Positions 26,918 to 34,235 of a stretch of DNA of 34,235 nucleotides are shown here, piece by piece (positions within the stretch are counted from its first letter, which is position 1; every line of letters starts with the position of its first letter). The stretch is from an uncultured Aeromonadales bacterium (GTDB lineage: Bacteria > Pseudomonadota > Gammaproteobacteria > Enterobacterales > Succinivibrionaceae). Where the stretch lies: positions 1 through 34,235 of the forward strand of contig CACWLF010000015.1 of the NCBI GenBank assembly GCA_902761645.1. The letters are read 5' to 3'. A model generated the notes under the pieces. That model did no database searches, was not told the DNA's origin, and was given only the letters and a program-made list of their open reading frames with translations. A program made the translations under genes and the position numbers.

Positions 26918-27436
26918 TCAATATATGGCTCCGATCTTACTGATGTTTATGGCAAAATCCGGACCAAAGGATAACCTGCAATCCTTGTTTTCAAAATTTA
27001 TACTGTTTCCGCTGCGGGTAACACCGCAGGCACGGACATTACCCAAACGATCAAAACTTACAACAGCAAGACTGTCCCCTGCAACAGACTGGGTTCCAAG
27101 TTTCAGAGCAACAGTGGCGAATCTTGCATCCTCATATTCATTTCTGAAATCATACGGAATAACCACCGATGATATCTCATAGCATTTTTTATGCGGCGTT
27201 CTCAATTCCTTTACAGAAGTCGGAGATATCACCGCCAGAGCGCAGCTCCCGTCATCACTGGTCATATTGATTTCCTGCACGGCTCTGATCCGGGACAGTG
27301 CCAGATTATAAAACGGAGAGTCCATATCCTGATTTACATTGGAAATTTTTGGAGCTGCATACAGAGCTAAAATGGAAATCAAAACCAAAACAACCACTAG
27401 TTCTATCAGCGTAAAACCGCCTTTTTTATTTCTCAT
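26918..27436 (-). CDS. mshC: MshC-like minor prepilin
   Basis: 172-aa prepilin with leader MRNKKGG cleaved before FTLIELVVVLVLIS, Glu at position 5. LALSRIRAVQEINM and VVSFDRLGNV correspond to segments I associate with MshC (helix after the N-terminal domain, and FDxLGN near the C-terminus). I chose the ATG at 27436 over the TTG at 27448. It lies between mshB and mshA, reversed from the Vibrio order as I recall it. If it is not MshC it is still a minor pilin of the same system. Confidence 0.75.
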   Translation of the reverse strand: MRNKKGGFTLIELVVVLVLISILALYAAPKISNVNQDMDSPFYNLALSRIRAVQEINMTSDDGSCALAVISPTSVKELRTPHKKCYEISSVVIPYDFRNEYEDARFATVALKLGTQSVAGDSLAVVSFDRLGNVRACGVTRSGNSINFENKDCRLSFGPDFAINISKIGAIY

Positions 27437-27564
27437 ATCGTAAGCCAACTCCGCAGGGACTCAGATAAACACACTCTGAATATATATCGTAACTATTTAT
27501 AAAAACTGAATATTTTTTTATTATCTTATTAATTTAGTTTTCCAATGAGTGAAGTCGATCACTT

Positions 27565-27592
27565 TTTATACCGTTTTTCAATAAAAATCCAA
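27565..27592 (-). promoter_or_regulatory. Candidate mshC promoter
   Basis: Minus strand -10 TATAAA (27570-27565, 5 of 6) with a 16-bp spacer and a weak -35 TTGGAT (27592-27587, 3 of 6). Its place right after the mshB terminator supports it; the AT-rich background makes chance matches likely. Confidence 0.35.
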
Positions 27593-27615
27593 AACAATTA
27601 CCGACAGAATTGCAA

Positions 27616-27653
27616 ATAAAAAGAACTGTCAGTCACATCCAAACCGACAGTTC
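27616..27653 (-). terminator. Terminator after mshB-like gene
   Basis: Arms GAACTGTC (27653-27646, minus strand) and GACAGTTC (27630-27623) pair perfectly, with three more inner pairs including one G-U that exists only in the minus-strand RNA. A 9-nt loop and a TTTTTATTT tail follow. It starts about 29 nt after the mshB stop and ends the mshL-to-mshB message. Confidence 0.85.
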
Positions 27654-27681
27654 ATGATTTTTTGCAGACTGCATGCACCTG

Positions 27682-28314
27682 TTAGTTATTATTGATGTAG
27701 GTAACAACCTGTCCGGATGCCGGCCTGTAACTGAAACTTTTATATTTGCTTGTTGTATCGCCCGGATCTACATAATTACCCTGTTCGTCTTTTTCCAGAG
27801 AATTAACCAGATAATAAAGACAGACGGTATCATTGCCGGTCTTTGACTTGGTTACATAATATTTAAGATCGTTCTTACTGCTCTTCACCGCTGAAATATC
27901 ATTCGTTGCCTTAGGAGGATTCTGGAGAATTCTGTTCCAGATATTCAAACAGCGTGTGGAAGTAATTGAACCCGGATTAACATTTTCGGAACTTCCGTCA
28001 CCGGTATCAACAGGATAACCAGGAGAAACCAGACCGTCTTCAACATCCTCTGTAGTCGGAGTTGTCAAGTAAAAACGGTTTCCATCATAAAGAACAGTAT
28101 TTACACCAGCCTCTTTTGTTCTGCCCTTGGCTTCCCACTGTCCGCGAACCAGCAGGACACCGGTGGCAAATCCGCCAGCAACGCCTTCGACACTGGCATT
28201 TTTAGCCTCTTCTGTTACATCCAGATAACGAGGAAGCGCTGTAACCGCCAAAATACCCAAAATTACTATTACTATAATCAGTTCTATTAAAGTAAATCCC
28301 AATGTTTTTTTCAT
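27682..28314 (-). CDS. mshB: MshB-like prepilin
   Basis: 210-aa prepilin with leader MKKTLG cleaved before FTLIELIIVIVILG, then LAVTALPRYLDVTEEAKNAS. The body has the MshB pattern GVAGGFATGVLLVRGQWEA, NTVLYDG, FYLTTPT, SPGYP, RCLNIWNRILQNPP and a late VCLYYL with two Cys likely paired. I chose the ATG at 28314 because it gives the standard six-residue leader; the GTG codons at 28326 and 28323 are upstream alternatives. It follows mshF by 22 nt. Confidence 0.87.
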   Translation of the reverse strand: MKKTLGFTLIELIIVIVILGILAVTALPRYLDVTEEAKNASVEGVAGGFATGVLLVRGQWEAKGRTKEAGVNTVLYDGNRFYLTTPTTEDVEDGLVSPGYPVDTGDGSSENVNPGSITSTRCLNIWNRILQNPPKATNDISAVKSSKNDLKYYVTKSKTGNDTVCLYYLVNSLEKDEQGNYVDPGDTTSKYKSFSYRPASGQVVTYINNN

Positions 28315-28336
28315 ACAAATCACCACTTTAAGTTAC

Positions 28337-28888
28337 TTATTTTTTAAAGTATACATTATTTTCGTTTCTTTCAGGCAACAAATCAGCCAGCGACAGTTCA
28401 CCTGTTAAAAAAGAGTACTTCAGTTTATTGTCATTCACAAGGAAAATGCAGCCGTTCTCATAATTGACAACTTTGGAACTCATTTTCATGATAATCTCGG
28501 ATGTATGTTCCGGCACTACCATTTCCAGCAGTCTTTCACAAGGACGCATCCCGTAGGTAACAATATCTTTTGTTATTATCCTGGCATCCTTCGGCCAGCC
28601 ACTCTCACTGAGTTCGTATGCTATTCTCATTTTTCCTTCTTTGGAGTCAACAACATCAAGATACTGAATCTTCTGCTTGCCGTTATTTATCCAATATACG
28701 TGAACAGCCTGCGCTCGCTCCTGGAACGAACTTTTAACCACATCCATGGACACATACGCCGCATCATCCGCTGTAGCAAACATGTAGCGCAGTCCCATTC
28801 CGATAAGGATCAGAATTATCGCCATGGTTAACCAGAATCCCATCAGTTTTACAGAGGTTTCGTGCAGCTGTTCCTTGTCAGATACCAT
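28337..28888 (-). CDS. mshF: MshF-like MSHA biogenesis protein
   Basis: 183-aa protein with a single membrane helix (about 16-37) and a soluble domain predicted to face the periplasm, with two Cys that could pair. The ATG at 28888 (MVSDKEQLHE) overlaps the mshG stop in a TAATG junction; the longer reading from 28927 lies inside mshG. Segments VKSSFQERAQAVHVYWINNGK and YGMRPCERLLEM fit MshF. Its function is not known; position between mshG and mshB is the main support. Confidence 0.8.
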   Translation of the reverse strand: MVSDKEQLHETSVKLMGFWLTMAIILILIGMGLRYMFATADDAAYVSMDVVKSSFQERAQAVHVYWINNGKQKIQYLDVVDSKEGKMRIAYELSESGWPKDARIITKDIVTYGMRPCERLLEMVVPEHTSEIIMKMSSKVVNYENGCIFLVNDNKLKYSFLTGELSLADLLPERNENNVYFKK

Positions 28889-30120
28889 TATTTGTGTTTT
28901 CCCTGCATTGCTCCGTACATATCCCACATAGGCGTAAATATACCAAGTGCGAGGATCAGCACCATACCGGCCACAACCAGAAGCAGAATAGGTTCAATCT
29001 TTGACGTCAGAGCTTTTAATTCATAATCAACTTCACGATCATAATGTTCAGCCACCTCAATCAGCAGCGTGTCAATCTGTCCGGTCTCATCACCGACGGC
29101 AAACATCTGAAGAACCAGAGGGGAGAACATTCCGCTGGCAACCGCTGTCTGATACATGGATTCACCGCGTTCAACACCTTCACGCATTTTCAGAACCTTT
29201 TCCGCCAGATAAGCGTTATCTATCGCATCGGCAACCAGTGTAAGCGCAACATTCAAACTTACTCCGGATCTTATCATAATAGCAAAACTGCGGGAAAATC
29301 TAGCAAGCTGGGATCTGATTAAAATAGAACCCATAACGGGAATTTTCAACTGCCACTTTCCCCACTTGTACCGTCCTGCAGGAGTTTTTATCCACCACAG
29401 CCATGCAAACGGAAGCAGGAAAAGCAAAGCAAAAATAAACCATACATATTTTACAAAGAAATTGGATGTTCCAATAAGAATTCTGGTGGATAAAGGCAGT
29501 TCAACTCCGAATTTGCCAAACATATCGGCAAAGACAGGAATTACCCATATATTCAGAATTATCATTGCAAGAACAATAAATGAAATCACTATCACCGGAT
29601 AACGCATGGCGCTCTTAACACGGCGCTTGGTTTCAACTTCAAGAGAAATATATTCGGCCAGCTGCTGAAAAGCCTCCTCCAGTCTGCCGGTGTTTTCACC
29701 GACATTAACCAGAGCCACAAACAAGCTGTTGAATACTTTTGGAAATTTTTTCATGGCGACTGCCAGCGGGAGACCGCCGGCAAGATCGCTCTCCAGCTGT
29801 TTGAGAACCTCTACCAGTTTCTTGTTGCTTATGGTATCTCCCAAACCGTGCAAAGCGCGCATTATGGGAATTCCCGCTTTACTCAGGGTATACATCTGTC
29901 TGCAAAACATCAGCAGATCATTCTGTGATATTTTTCTGGAAAAGATGCTGCTTAAATCGAAACCGCCTTTTTTGTTCGCACTTTCCCCGATTTTTATTTC
30001 TACAGGACGAACTCCACGTGAAAGCAGAGTTTCAGCTACGGCATTTTCATTTGCCGCATCAACACTGCCGTCAACCAGATTTCCGGCACCGTCACGGCCT
30101 TTATAATTATATGTCGGCAT
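28888..30120 (-). CDS. mshG: MSHA pilus inner-membrane platform protein MshG
   Basis: 410-aa GspF/PilC-family platform protein with two repeated cytoplasmic helical bundles and membrane helices (about 170-195, 220-240, 380-400). It is a paralogue of the GspF in this window, sharing the VALVNVGENTGRLEEAF and FAVGDETGQIDTLL pair of family motifs. It is the core on which MshE acts to extend the MSHA pilus. The ATG overlaps the mshE stop (TAATG), so motor and platform are translationally coupled. Confidence 0.96.
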   Translation of the reverse strand: MPTYNYKGRDGAGNLVDGSVDAANENAVAETLLSRGVRPVEIKIGESANKKGGFDLSSIFSRKISQNDLLMFCRQMYTLSKAGIPIMRALHGLGDTISNKKLVEVLKQLESDLAGGLPLAVAMKKFPKVFNSLFVALVNVGENTGRLEEAFQQLAEYISLEVETKRRVKSAMRYPVIVISFIVLAMIILNIWVIPVFADMFGKFGVELPLSTRILIGTSNFFVKYVWFIFALLFLLPFAWLWWIKTPAGRYKWGKWQLKIPVMGSILIRSQLARFSRSFAIMIRSGVSLNVALTLVADAIDNAYLAEKVLKMREGVERGESMYQTAVASGMFSPLVLQMFAVGDETGQIDTLLIEVAEHYDREVDYELKALTSKIEPILLLVVAGMVLILALGIFTPMWDMYGAMQGKHK

Positions 30121-31835
30121 TATTTAACCACCTCTGCCAGATGCAATACCTCATCAACAGTAGTCACGCCGGCTTTTGCATAATCATAGGCCATCATAAC
30201 CAAAGGACGGTAATTAGGATCCTCTCTGGCCACCTTTGAAAATCTTTCAGTATCATTTGAACGCAGGGCATCCATCATCGGCACACTCAGTTCAAGCACC
30301 TCGAACACACCTACACGTCCGGCATAACCTGTAAAATTACAGCTCTGGCAGCCGCGTCCGTGTTTGAATACCACATTTGAGGATCCTTCCCCTATTACCA
30401 TGTCTATATAGGTACGTTCGCTTGGTTCTAGTTCATGAACCTCCTTGCAGTACGGACAGATCTTTCTGACAAGACGCTGCGCGATAACTGTTCTCAATGA
30501 TGCAGCCACAAGATAGCCCGGAGCTCCCATATCCATAAGACGCAATGCTGAAGAAATGGCGTCATTGGTATGCAGTGTACTTAAAACCAGGTGACCTGTC
30601 AGAGCTCCGCGCATACCGATTTCCATTGTTTCCTGATCTCTCATTTCGCCCACAAGGATAATATCAGGATCCTGACGCAGAGTGGCTCTCAATACCGAAG
30701 CAAAGGTCAAACCGATTTTGGCATTTATCTGTACCTGGGAAATACGAGGCAGTCTGTATTCAACAGGGTCCTCTACAGTAATAATTTTATTGCCGGCAGT
30801 ATTCAATTCACTCAACGCTCCGTACAGCGTTGTAGTCTTACCGGAACCGGTCGGACCCGTAACCATAATAAGTCCGTGAGGACGACGCAGCTGACGCCTG
30901 AATTTCGCCAGTATTTCTGGAGGCATGCCTACGTCATCAAGAGACAGCAGACCTGCCGACTGATCAAGTATACGCATTACCACCGATTCTCCGTTTTGAA
31001 TCGGCATTGTTGAAATACGGACATCAATATCATGAGATTTTACTCTCATTCTGAATCTGCCGTCCTGCGGCAGTCGTTTCTCGGAAATATCCAGTCCGGC
31101 CATAAGTTTCAGACGCAATACCAGTGCAGGTGCTATTTTAACTTCATTCATTACATTTTCATGTAGCACGCCGTCAATACGCTGACGGATACGCAATACG
31201 TTTTCATCAGGTTCGATATGTATATCTGATGCATGAACCTGCACTGCGTCCTCAAACATGGTGCGCAGCAATTTTACAACTGTGGCCTCGTTCTCCGATG
31301 ACGCCACGTTGGTCTGTCCCATATCAAAATCGGCAGTGCTCTGATATTCCTCCTGCAGTTGCTGGGCGAATGACTCAATTTCTTTTGTTTTACGGTATAA
31401 CTGATCGAAATACAGCAGCAGCTGTTCTTCTTTGGCAATTGCCAGATTAATTTCTCTCGGAGCAAGAATATTGCTTAAAAAGTCGATTGCCTGCAAATCG
31501 GCAGGGTCACTCATGGCAACAGTAACATCGTCATTGGCATCAATATTGATTGCCAGTGCTCTGAAACGACGGGCATGCACTTCCGGAATTAAATTCACAG
31601 CGTCGGTAGAGATCGATACATGTGACAAATCAAAAAAAGGGATTCCTAACTGCTGAGAAAGGAAGTTAAGCATACGATCTTCATCAATGAATCCCAGCTC
31701 AATCAGGGCTTTTCCCAGTTTCAGACCGGATTTTTTCTGATAAGCTAGCGCTTTCATCAATTGTTCATCGGTTATGATTTGTTCTGATACCAGCAAATCA
31801 CCTAAACGCATTTTTAATTTAGGACGAACAGCCAC
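30120..31835 (-). CDS. mshE: MSHA pilus extension ATPase MshE with c-di-GMP-binding-type N-terminus
   Basis: 571-aa motor ATPase. The N-terminal MshEN domain has two tandem 24-residue motifs (10-33 starting RLGDLLV, 39-62 starting KLGKALI) separated by five residues, the arrangement that binds c-di-GMP in Vibrio MshE. The Gly at position 10 of the first motif is Gln here. Then Walker A GPTGSGKT (327-334), Asp box (about 354-360), Walker B with DIILVGEMRD (391-400), His box [11 protein letters not shown] (413-423) and tetracysteine C460, C463, C496, C499. Start GTG at 31835 has GGAG 9 nt upstream; the first in-frame ATG (31811) has none and would leave just one residue before motif I. Confidence 0.96.
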   Translation of the reverse strand: MAVRPKLKMRLGDLLVSEQIITDEQLMKALAYQKKSGLKLGKALIELGFIDEDRMLNFLSQQLGIPFFDLSHVSISTDAVNLIPEVHARRFRALAINIDANDDVTVAMSDPADLQAIDFLSNILAPREINLAIAKEEQLLLYFDQLYRKTKEIESFAQQLQEEYQSTADFDMGQTNVASSENEATVVKLLRTMFEDAVQVHASDIHIEPDENVLRIRQRIDGVLHENVMNEVKIAPALVLRLKLMAGLDISEKRLPQDGRFRMRVKSHDIDVRISTMPIQNGESVVMRILDQSAGLLSLDDVGMPPEILAKFRRQLRRPHGLIMVTGPTGSGKTTTLYGALSELNTAGNKIITVEDPVEYRLPRISQVQINAKIGLTFASVLRATLRQDPDIILVGEMRDQETMEIGMRGALTGHLVLSTLHTNDAISSALRLMDMGAPGYLVAASLRTVIAQRLVRKICPYCKEVHELEPSERTYIDMVIGEGSSNVVFKHGRGCQSCNFTGYAGRVGVFEVLELSVPMMDALRSNDTERFSKVAREDPNYRPLVMMAYDYAKAGVTTVDEVLHLAEVVK

Positions 31836-31838
31836 GAC

Positions 31839-32954
31839 TTATTTCTCCAATTCCTGTATACGTTGCAGAGCAAATTTTCTTGAAGCTTCCGCAATTCCAA
31901 CACTTACAGCCTTTTTATAATTCGATACTGCGGCAGGTTTAACCTTCTGACGGTCAAAAGCCAGACCCAAACCGAACCACCATTTTCCTTCATTCGGCAT
32001 AATTCTGGTCAACTTACTGTACGCATCAACCGCCAGAGTTGACTGATTCAGTTCTGTTGCAAGATACGCCTCTGTAGCCAGATAATCCAGATTACTCCTG
32101 TCTGCCTTCAGAGACAGAGATGCAAGCACAGACAGGGCTTCATTCTTACTGTCCTGTTCAACCAGAATTCTCGCCAGCAGCAGACGGTAATTAGGATAGG
32201 TGGAATCTATGCTTATTCCCTGCTGCAGTATTTTTTTTGCCTGAGCAAGATTATTCGTGCCGTAAAACAGCGAAGCTATTTTCTCTCTAGCCATCCGGTT
32301 CTTCGGATCTTTAACGAGAATCGCCTGATACGACTCTATCGCTTTATCAATGTTTCCCTGAGACAGAGCTATATTGGCAGCCTTGCTGTCCAGATCAATT
32401 TCCTGCTCTTTGGTAAGCTCCACGGGCGTAACCTTCATGACTTTTCTGCCGGAAGAAACTGCATTGTTTTTCGGCAATTCAGCCGTATTACTCACCCTCG
32501 CCGGCTTGCCGCTTTTGGCTGCCACCGTATCTTCATACGTTTCAGTAATGTCGGCTCCGTTAGTATCCGGACCGTATATTTCATTTTCCAGAGCCTCGAG
32601 CGTCTGTTCATCACTATTTTCCTTGAGCAGCATATCCTCTTCGGAAACATTTTCACCGGAAGGTTCCGTACCGGCAGCCGCGGTAATTACATTTTTTTCT
32701 GAAACACTTTCAGTAACCGCAGTCTCCGCGGCAGTACCAGCCTGCACTTTGGCAGGTTCGACAGCTGGATTGCCGCTGACACGAAGATAATACCAGATGC
32801 CTCCTCCGATAATAATCAACAATAGAACAGCCACAAGCACTGCCAGAACATACACTATAAAATTACTCTTCTGTTCCGCAGGATGGTAAACGCCGTCATC
32901 CTGAAGTTTCTGACGCTTATCAAGATCCTTGAGCATTGTATTAATAACACTCAT
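31839..32954 (-). CDS. mshN: MSHA biogenesis TPR protein MshN
   Basis: 371-aa inner-membrane protein beginning MSVINTMLKDLDKRQ, the MshN signature. A membrane helix (about 32-55) leads to a Glu/Ala/Ser-rich spacer (about 60-165), then TPR-like helical repeats (about 185-371, e.g. ANIALSQGNIDKAIESYQ). It likely serves as a periplasmic scaffold linking the motor complex to the MshL secretin. An AAAGG ribosome-binding site precedes the ATG. It lies between mshM and mshE (3-nt gap). Confidence 0.92.
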   Translation of the reverse strand: MSVINTMLKDLDKRQKLQDDGVYHPAEQKSNFIVYVLAVLVAVLLLIIIGGGIWYYLRVSGNPAVEPAKVQAGTAAETAVTESVSEKNVITAAAGTEPSGENVSEEDMLLKENSDEQTLEALENEIYGPDTNGADITETYEDTVAAKSGKPARVSNTAELPKNNAVSSGRKVMKVTPVELTKEQEIDLDSKAANIALSQGNIDKAIESYQAILVKDPKNRMAREKIASLFYGTNNLAQAKKILQQGISIDSTYPNYRLLLARILVEQDSKNEALSVLASLSLKADRSNLDYLATEAYLATELNQSTLAVDAYSKLTRIMPNEGKWWFGLGLAFDRQKVKPAAVSNYKKAVSVGIAEASRKFALQRIQELEK

Positions 32955-33014
32955 TACATACCTTTATCATCATTACATCGTTGTACAGTTCTGCCGTTTA
33001 ATCTGAATAAAAAA

Positions 33015-33905
33015 CTACTGGAAGAACAATGTCACAATCACAACGATTATTAAAAAAAACAAAACACCAAGTGTTCTTGCCGCTCTATTGCTTTTCGTTG
33101 CATCTTCCGTATCATTTACAGCCATTTTCACGACATCGCTTTTAACTTTATACTGTCCCCTGCCGTAGGCCAGCATTAAACATTTATGAGCAAGAACATT
33201 TATCAGGCGCGGAATGCCTCTGCTTCCTTTCCATAATTTCTTCAGTGCTCCTTCCGTAAAAACCGCTCCGCCCTGATAACCGGCAATATTCATGCGGTAA
33301 TTTATATAGGCTCTGGTTTCATCAAAGGTCAAAGAACGCAAACGATATGAAAAGGTTATTCGCTGTCTCAGCTGCCTGAATTTTTCGTCGCTTAACCGGT
33401 AATCAAGTTCAGGCTGACCGAACAGAACAATCTGAACAAGTTTTGCTGATTCTGTTTCAAGATTGCCGAATAATCTGATCGCTTCCAGTGTTTCTTCGGG
33501 CAAATCCTGAGCCTCATCTATCAGCACCATTACTTTTTTACCCTGATGATTCAACTCTATCAACCGATGATTAATCGCATCGGTAACAGATATTTCATCA
33601 CTTGCCTTAAGCTCCACCGACAGTTCCCTGGCGAGAGCCAGTCTCATTTCAGGTGCTGTCAGATAAGGATTAGGCAGATAAGCCACTTCATAATTTTCCA
33701 CGATGCCTGAATTCATTATTTTTCTTAAAAGCAGAGTTTTTCCGGTACCGACTTCTCCTGTAATCTTTATAAAGCCCTCACCGCTTTTTAAAGCAACCTC
33801 AAGCACCACTATCGCCTCCTGATGGGGAGGCAAACCGTAATAAAAATCGGTATTCGGTGTTAATGTAAACGGTAATTCCTTTAATCCAAAAAATGACTTG
33901 TACAT
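33015..33905 (-). CDS. mshM: MSHA biogenesis AAA ATPase MshM
   Basis: 296-aa ExeA-like AAA+ ATPase: the opening MYKSFFGLKELPFTLTPN is typical, with Walker A GEVGTGKT (50-57) and Walker B VMVLIDEAQ (125-133), sensor region GQPELDYRL, and a C-terminal membrane helix (about 276-295) that ends the protein. Unlike ExeA/GspA it has no peptidoglycan-binding domain after the helix. MshM is required for MSHA biogenesis, probably in secretin assembly. An AGGA ribosome-binding site precedes the ATG, and it starts 27 nt after the mshL end. Confidence 0.94.
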   Translation of the reverse strand: MYKSFFGLKELPFTLTPNTDFYYGLPPHQEAIVVLEVALKSGEGFIKITGEVGTGKTLLLRKIMNSGIVENYEVAYLPNPYLTAPEMRLALARELSVELKASDEISVTDAINHRLIELNHQGKKVMVLIDEAQDLPEETLEAIRLFGNLETESAKLVQIVLFGQPELDYRLSDEKFRQLRQRITFSYRLRSLTFDETRAYINYRMNIAGYQGGAVFTEGALKKLWKGSRGIPRLINVLAHKCLMLAYGRGQYKVKSDVVKMAVNDTEDATKSNRAARTLGVLFFLIIVVIVTLFFQ

Positions 33906-33932
33906 TTTTCAAATCTTCCTATTGCTCTTCAG

Positions 33933-34235
33933 CTAATCTAATTTCTGAAGACCTGAAGGATACCACTTTTCCAGTAATTCATTGGAACGGCGCAGTTCAT
34001 TCTTCCATGTTTCTCCGCCTGCCACAATCGGTCTAATCAGAATCACAAGTTCAACCTTTTCTGTCACCTTATCGGTACTCTTAAACAGATTTCCAATATA
34101 AGGGATATCTCCGAGTAAAGGAACTTTTGAAGTTTCATCTACTTTTCTTTCTTCGATTAAACCGCCGATGACAATAACATCACCCGAGTTTGCCTGTACA
34201 ACTGTATCAGTTTCACGGATTGTTGATTTAGCCAT
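33933..34235 (-). CDS. mshL: MSHA secretin MshL, C-terminal fragment (cut by window edge)
   Basis: The last 100 codons of the outer-membrane secretin of the MSHA pilus. The visible part carries the barrel signature STIRETDTVVQ, NSGDVIVIGGLI and VPLLGDIPYIGNLF, followed by a short tail. The ATG at the window edge is an internal Met, not a start; secretins are usually above 500 residues, so most of the gene is outside the window. It is a paralogue of GspD at the other end of the window. Confidence 0.93.
   Translation of the reverse strand: MAKSTIRETDTVVQANSGDVIVIGGLIEERKVDETSKVPLLGDIPYIGNLFKSTDKVTEKVELVILIRPIVAGGETWKNELRRSNELLEKWYPSGLQKLD

Larger units (their letters stand above)
27437..27681. 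other. mshB-mshC intergenic region
   Basis: 245 bp with no gene. It holds the mshB terminator (27616-27653), a candidate promoter (27565-27592), and an AT-rich leader toward mshC. Both separate elements suggest that mshC is not simply co-transcribed with mshB. Confidence 0.55.

Noticed and set aside
34233-34235. ATG at the window edge as a start of a small 100-aa protein
   Set aside because: The frame is open to the edge and the sequence is the C-terminal secretin barrel, so this is an internal Met of mshL.
1-34235. Mobile elements, CRISPR arrays, tRNA or rRNA genes, novel defence system
   Set aside because: I saw no transposase, integrase, spaced direct repeats or structural RNA gene; every sizeable gene fits known housekeeping, T2SS or MSHA families.

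Overview
The window is a solid block of chromosomal genes from an AT-rich gammaproteobacterium. All 35 genes lie on the minus strand, so transcription runs from high to low coordinates. The order msh pilus genes - mreBCD - maf - rng - tldD, the group yibN/secB/gpsA, and gspC-N followed by nudE match neighbourhoods known from Vibrio, Shewanella and Aeromonas. Together with the low GC this suggests an Aeromonadales-type organism, perhaps the anaerobic family Succinivibrionaceae. That placement is inference; no rRNA gene or other marker is present to fix it.

Layout in transcription order. (1) 34235-20851: a mannose-sensitive haemagglutinin (MSHA)-type IV pilus locus: end of mshL, then mshM, N, E, G, F, B, C, A, D, O, P, Q. 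It encodes a motor ATPase with a c-di-GMP-binding-type N-terminus, the inner-membrane platform, accessory proteins, six prepilins and a very large secreted MshQ-like protein. The pilin block reads B-C-A-D, whereas I recall B-A-C-D from Vibrio. The mshA-like gene has its own promoter, with an A/T tract resembling an UP element, and its own strong terminator; mshB also has a terminator. (2) 20850-16068: a hairpin terminator ends msh; then come the cell-shape genes mreB, mreC, mreD, the nucleotide pyrophosphatase maf, and RNase G (rng). (3) 15929-13451: tldD, a YibN-like rhodanese-fold membrane protein that lacks the catalytic Cys, and secB, closed by a hairpin. The genes yhdP (usually between rng and tldD) and grxC (usually between yibN and secB) are absent. 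(4) 13271-151: gpsA followed after 3 nt by a complete type II secretion (T2SS) operon gspC-D-E-F-G-H-I-J-K-L-M-N and then nudE. Nearly all junctions overlap or have only a few bases between them, so this is one translationally coupled transcription unit.

The window therefore holds two type IV filament machines, each with motor ATPase, platform, secretin and prepilins (five pseudopilins plus six MSHA-type pilins), on either side of the Mre cell-wall cluster. SecB keeps Sec substrates unfolded, Sec delivers them to the periplasm, and the T2SS exports the folded proteins. No prepilin peptidase, pilotin or GspAB gene is in the window, so these must be supplied from elsewhere.

I see no mobile element, CRISPR array, tRNA or rRNA gene and no clear sign of horizontal transfer. 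Most of the window is ordinary. The points most worth a second look are the rearranged, separately transcribed pilin genes, a CXXCH motif in the MshQ-like protein, the Cys-less rhodanese, a substitution in the MshE c-di-GMP motif, and the missing yhdP and grxC.
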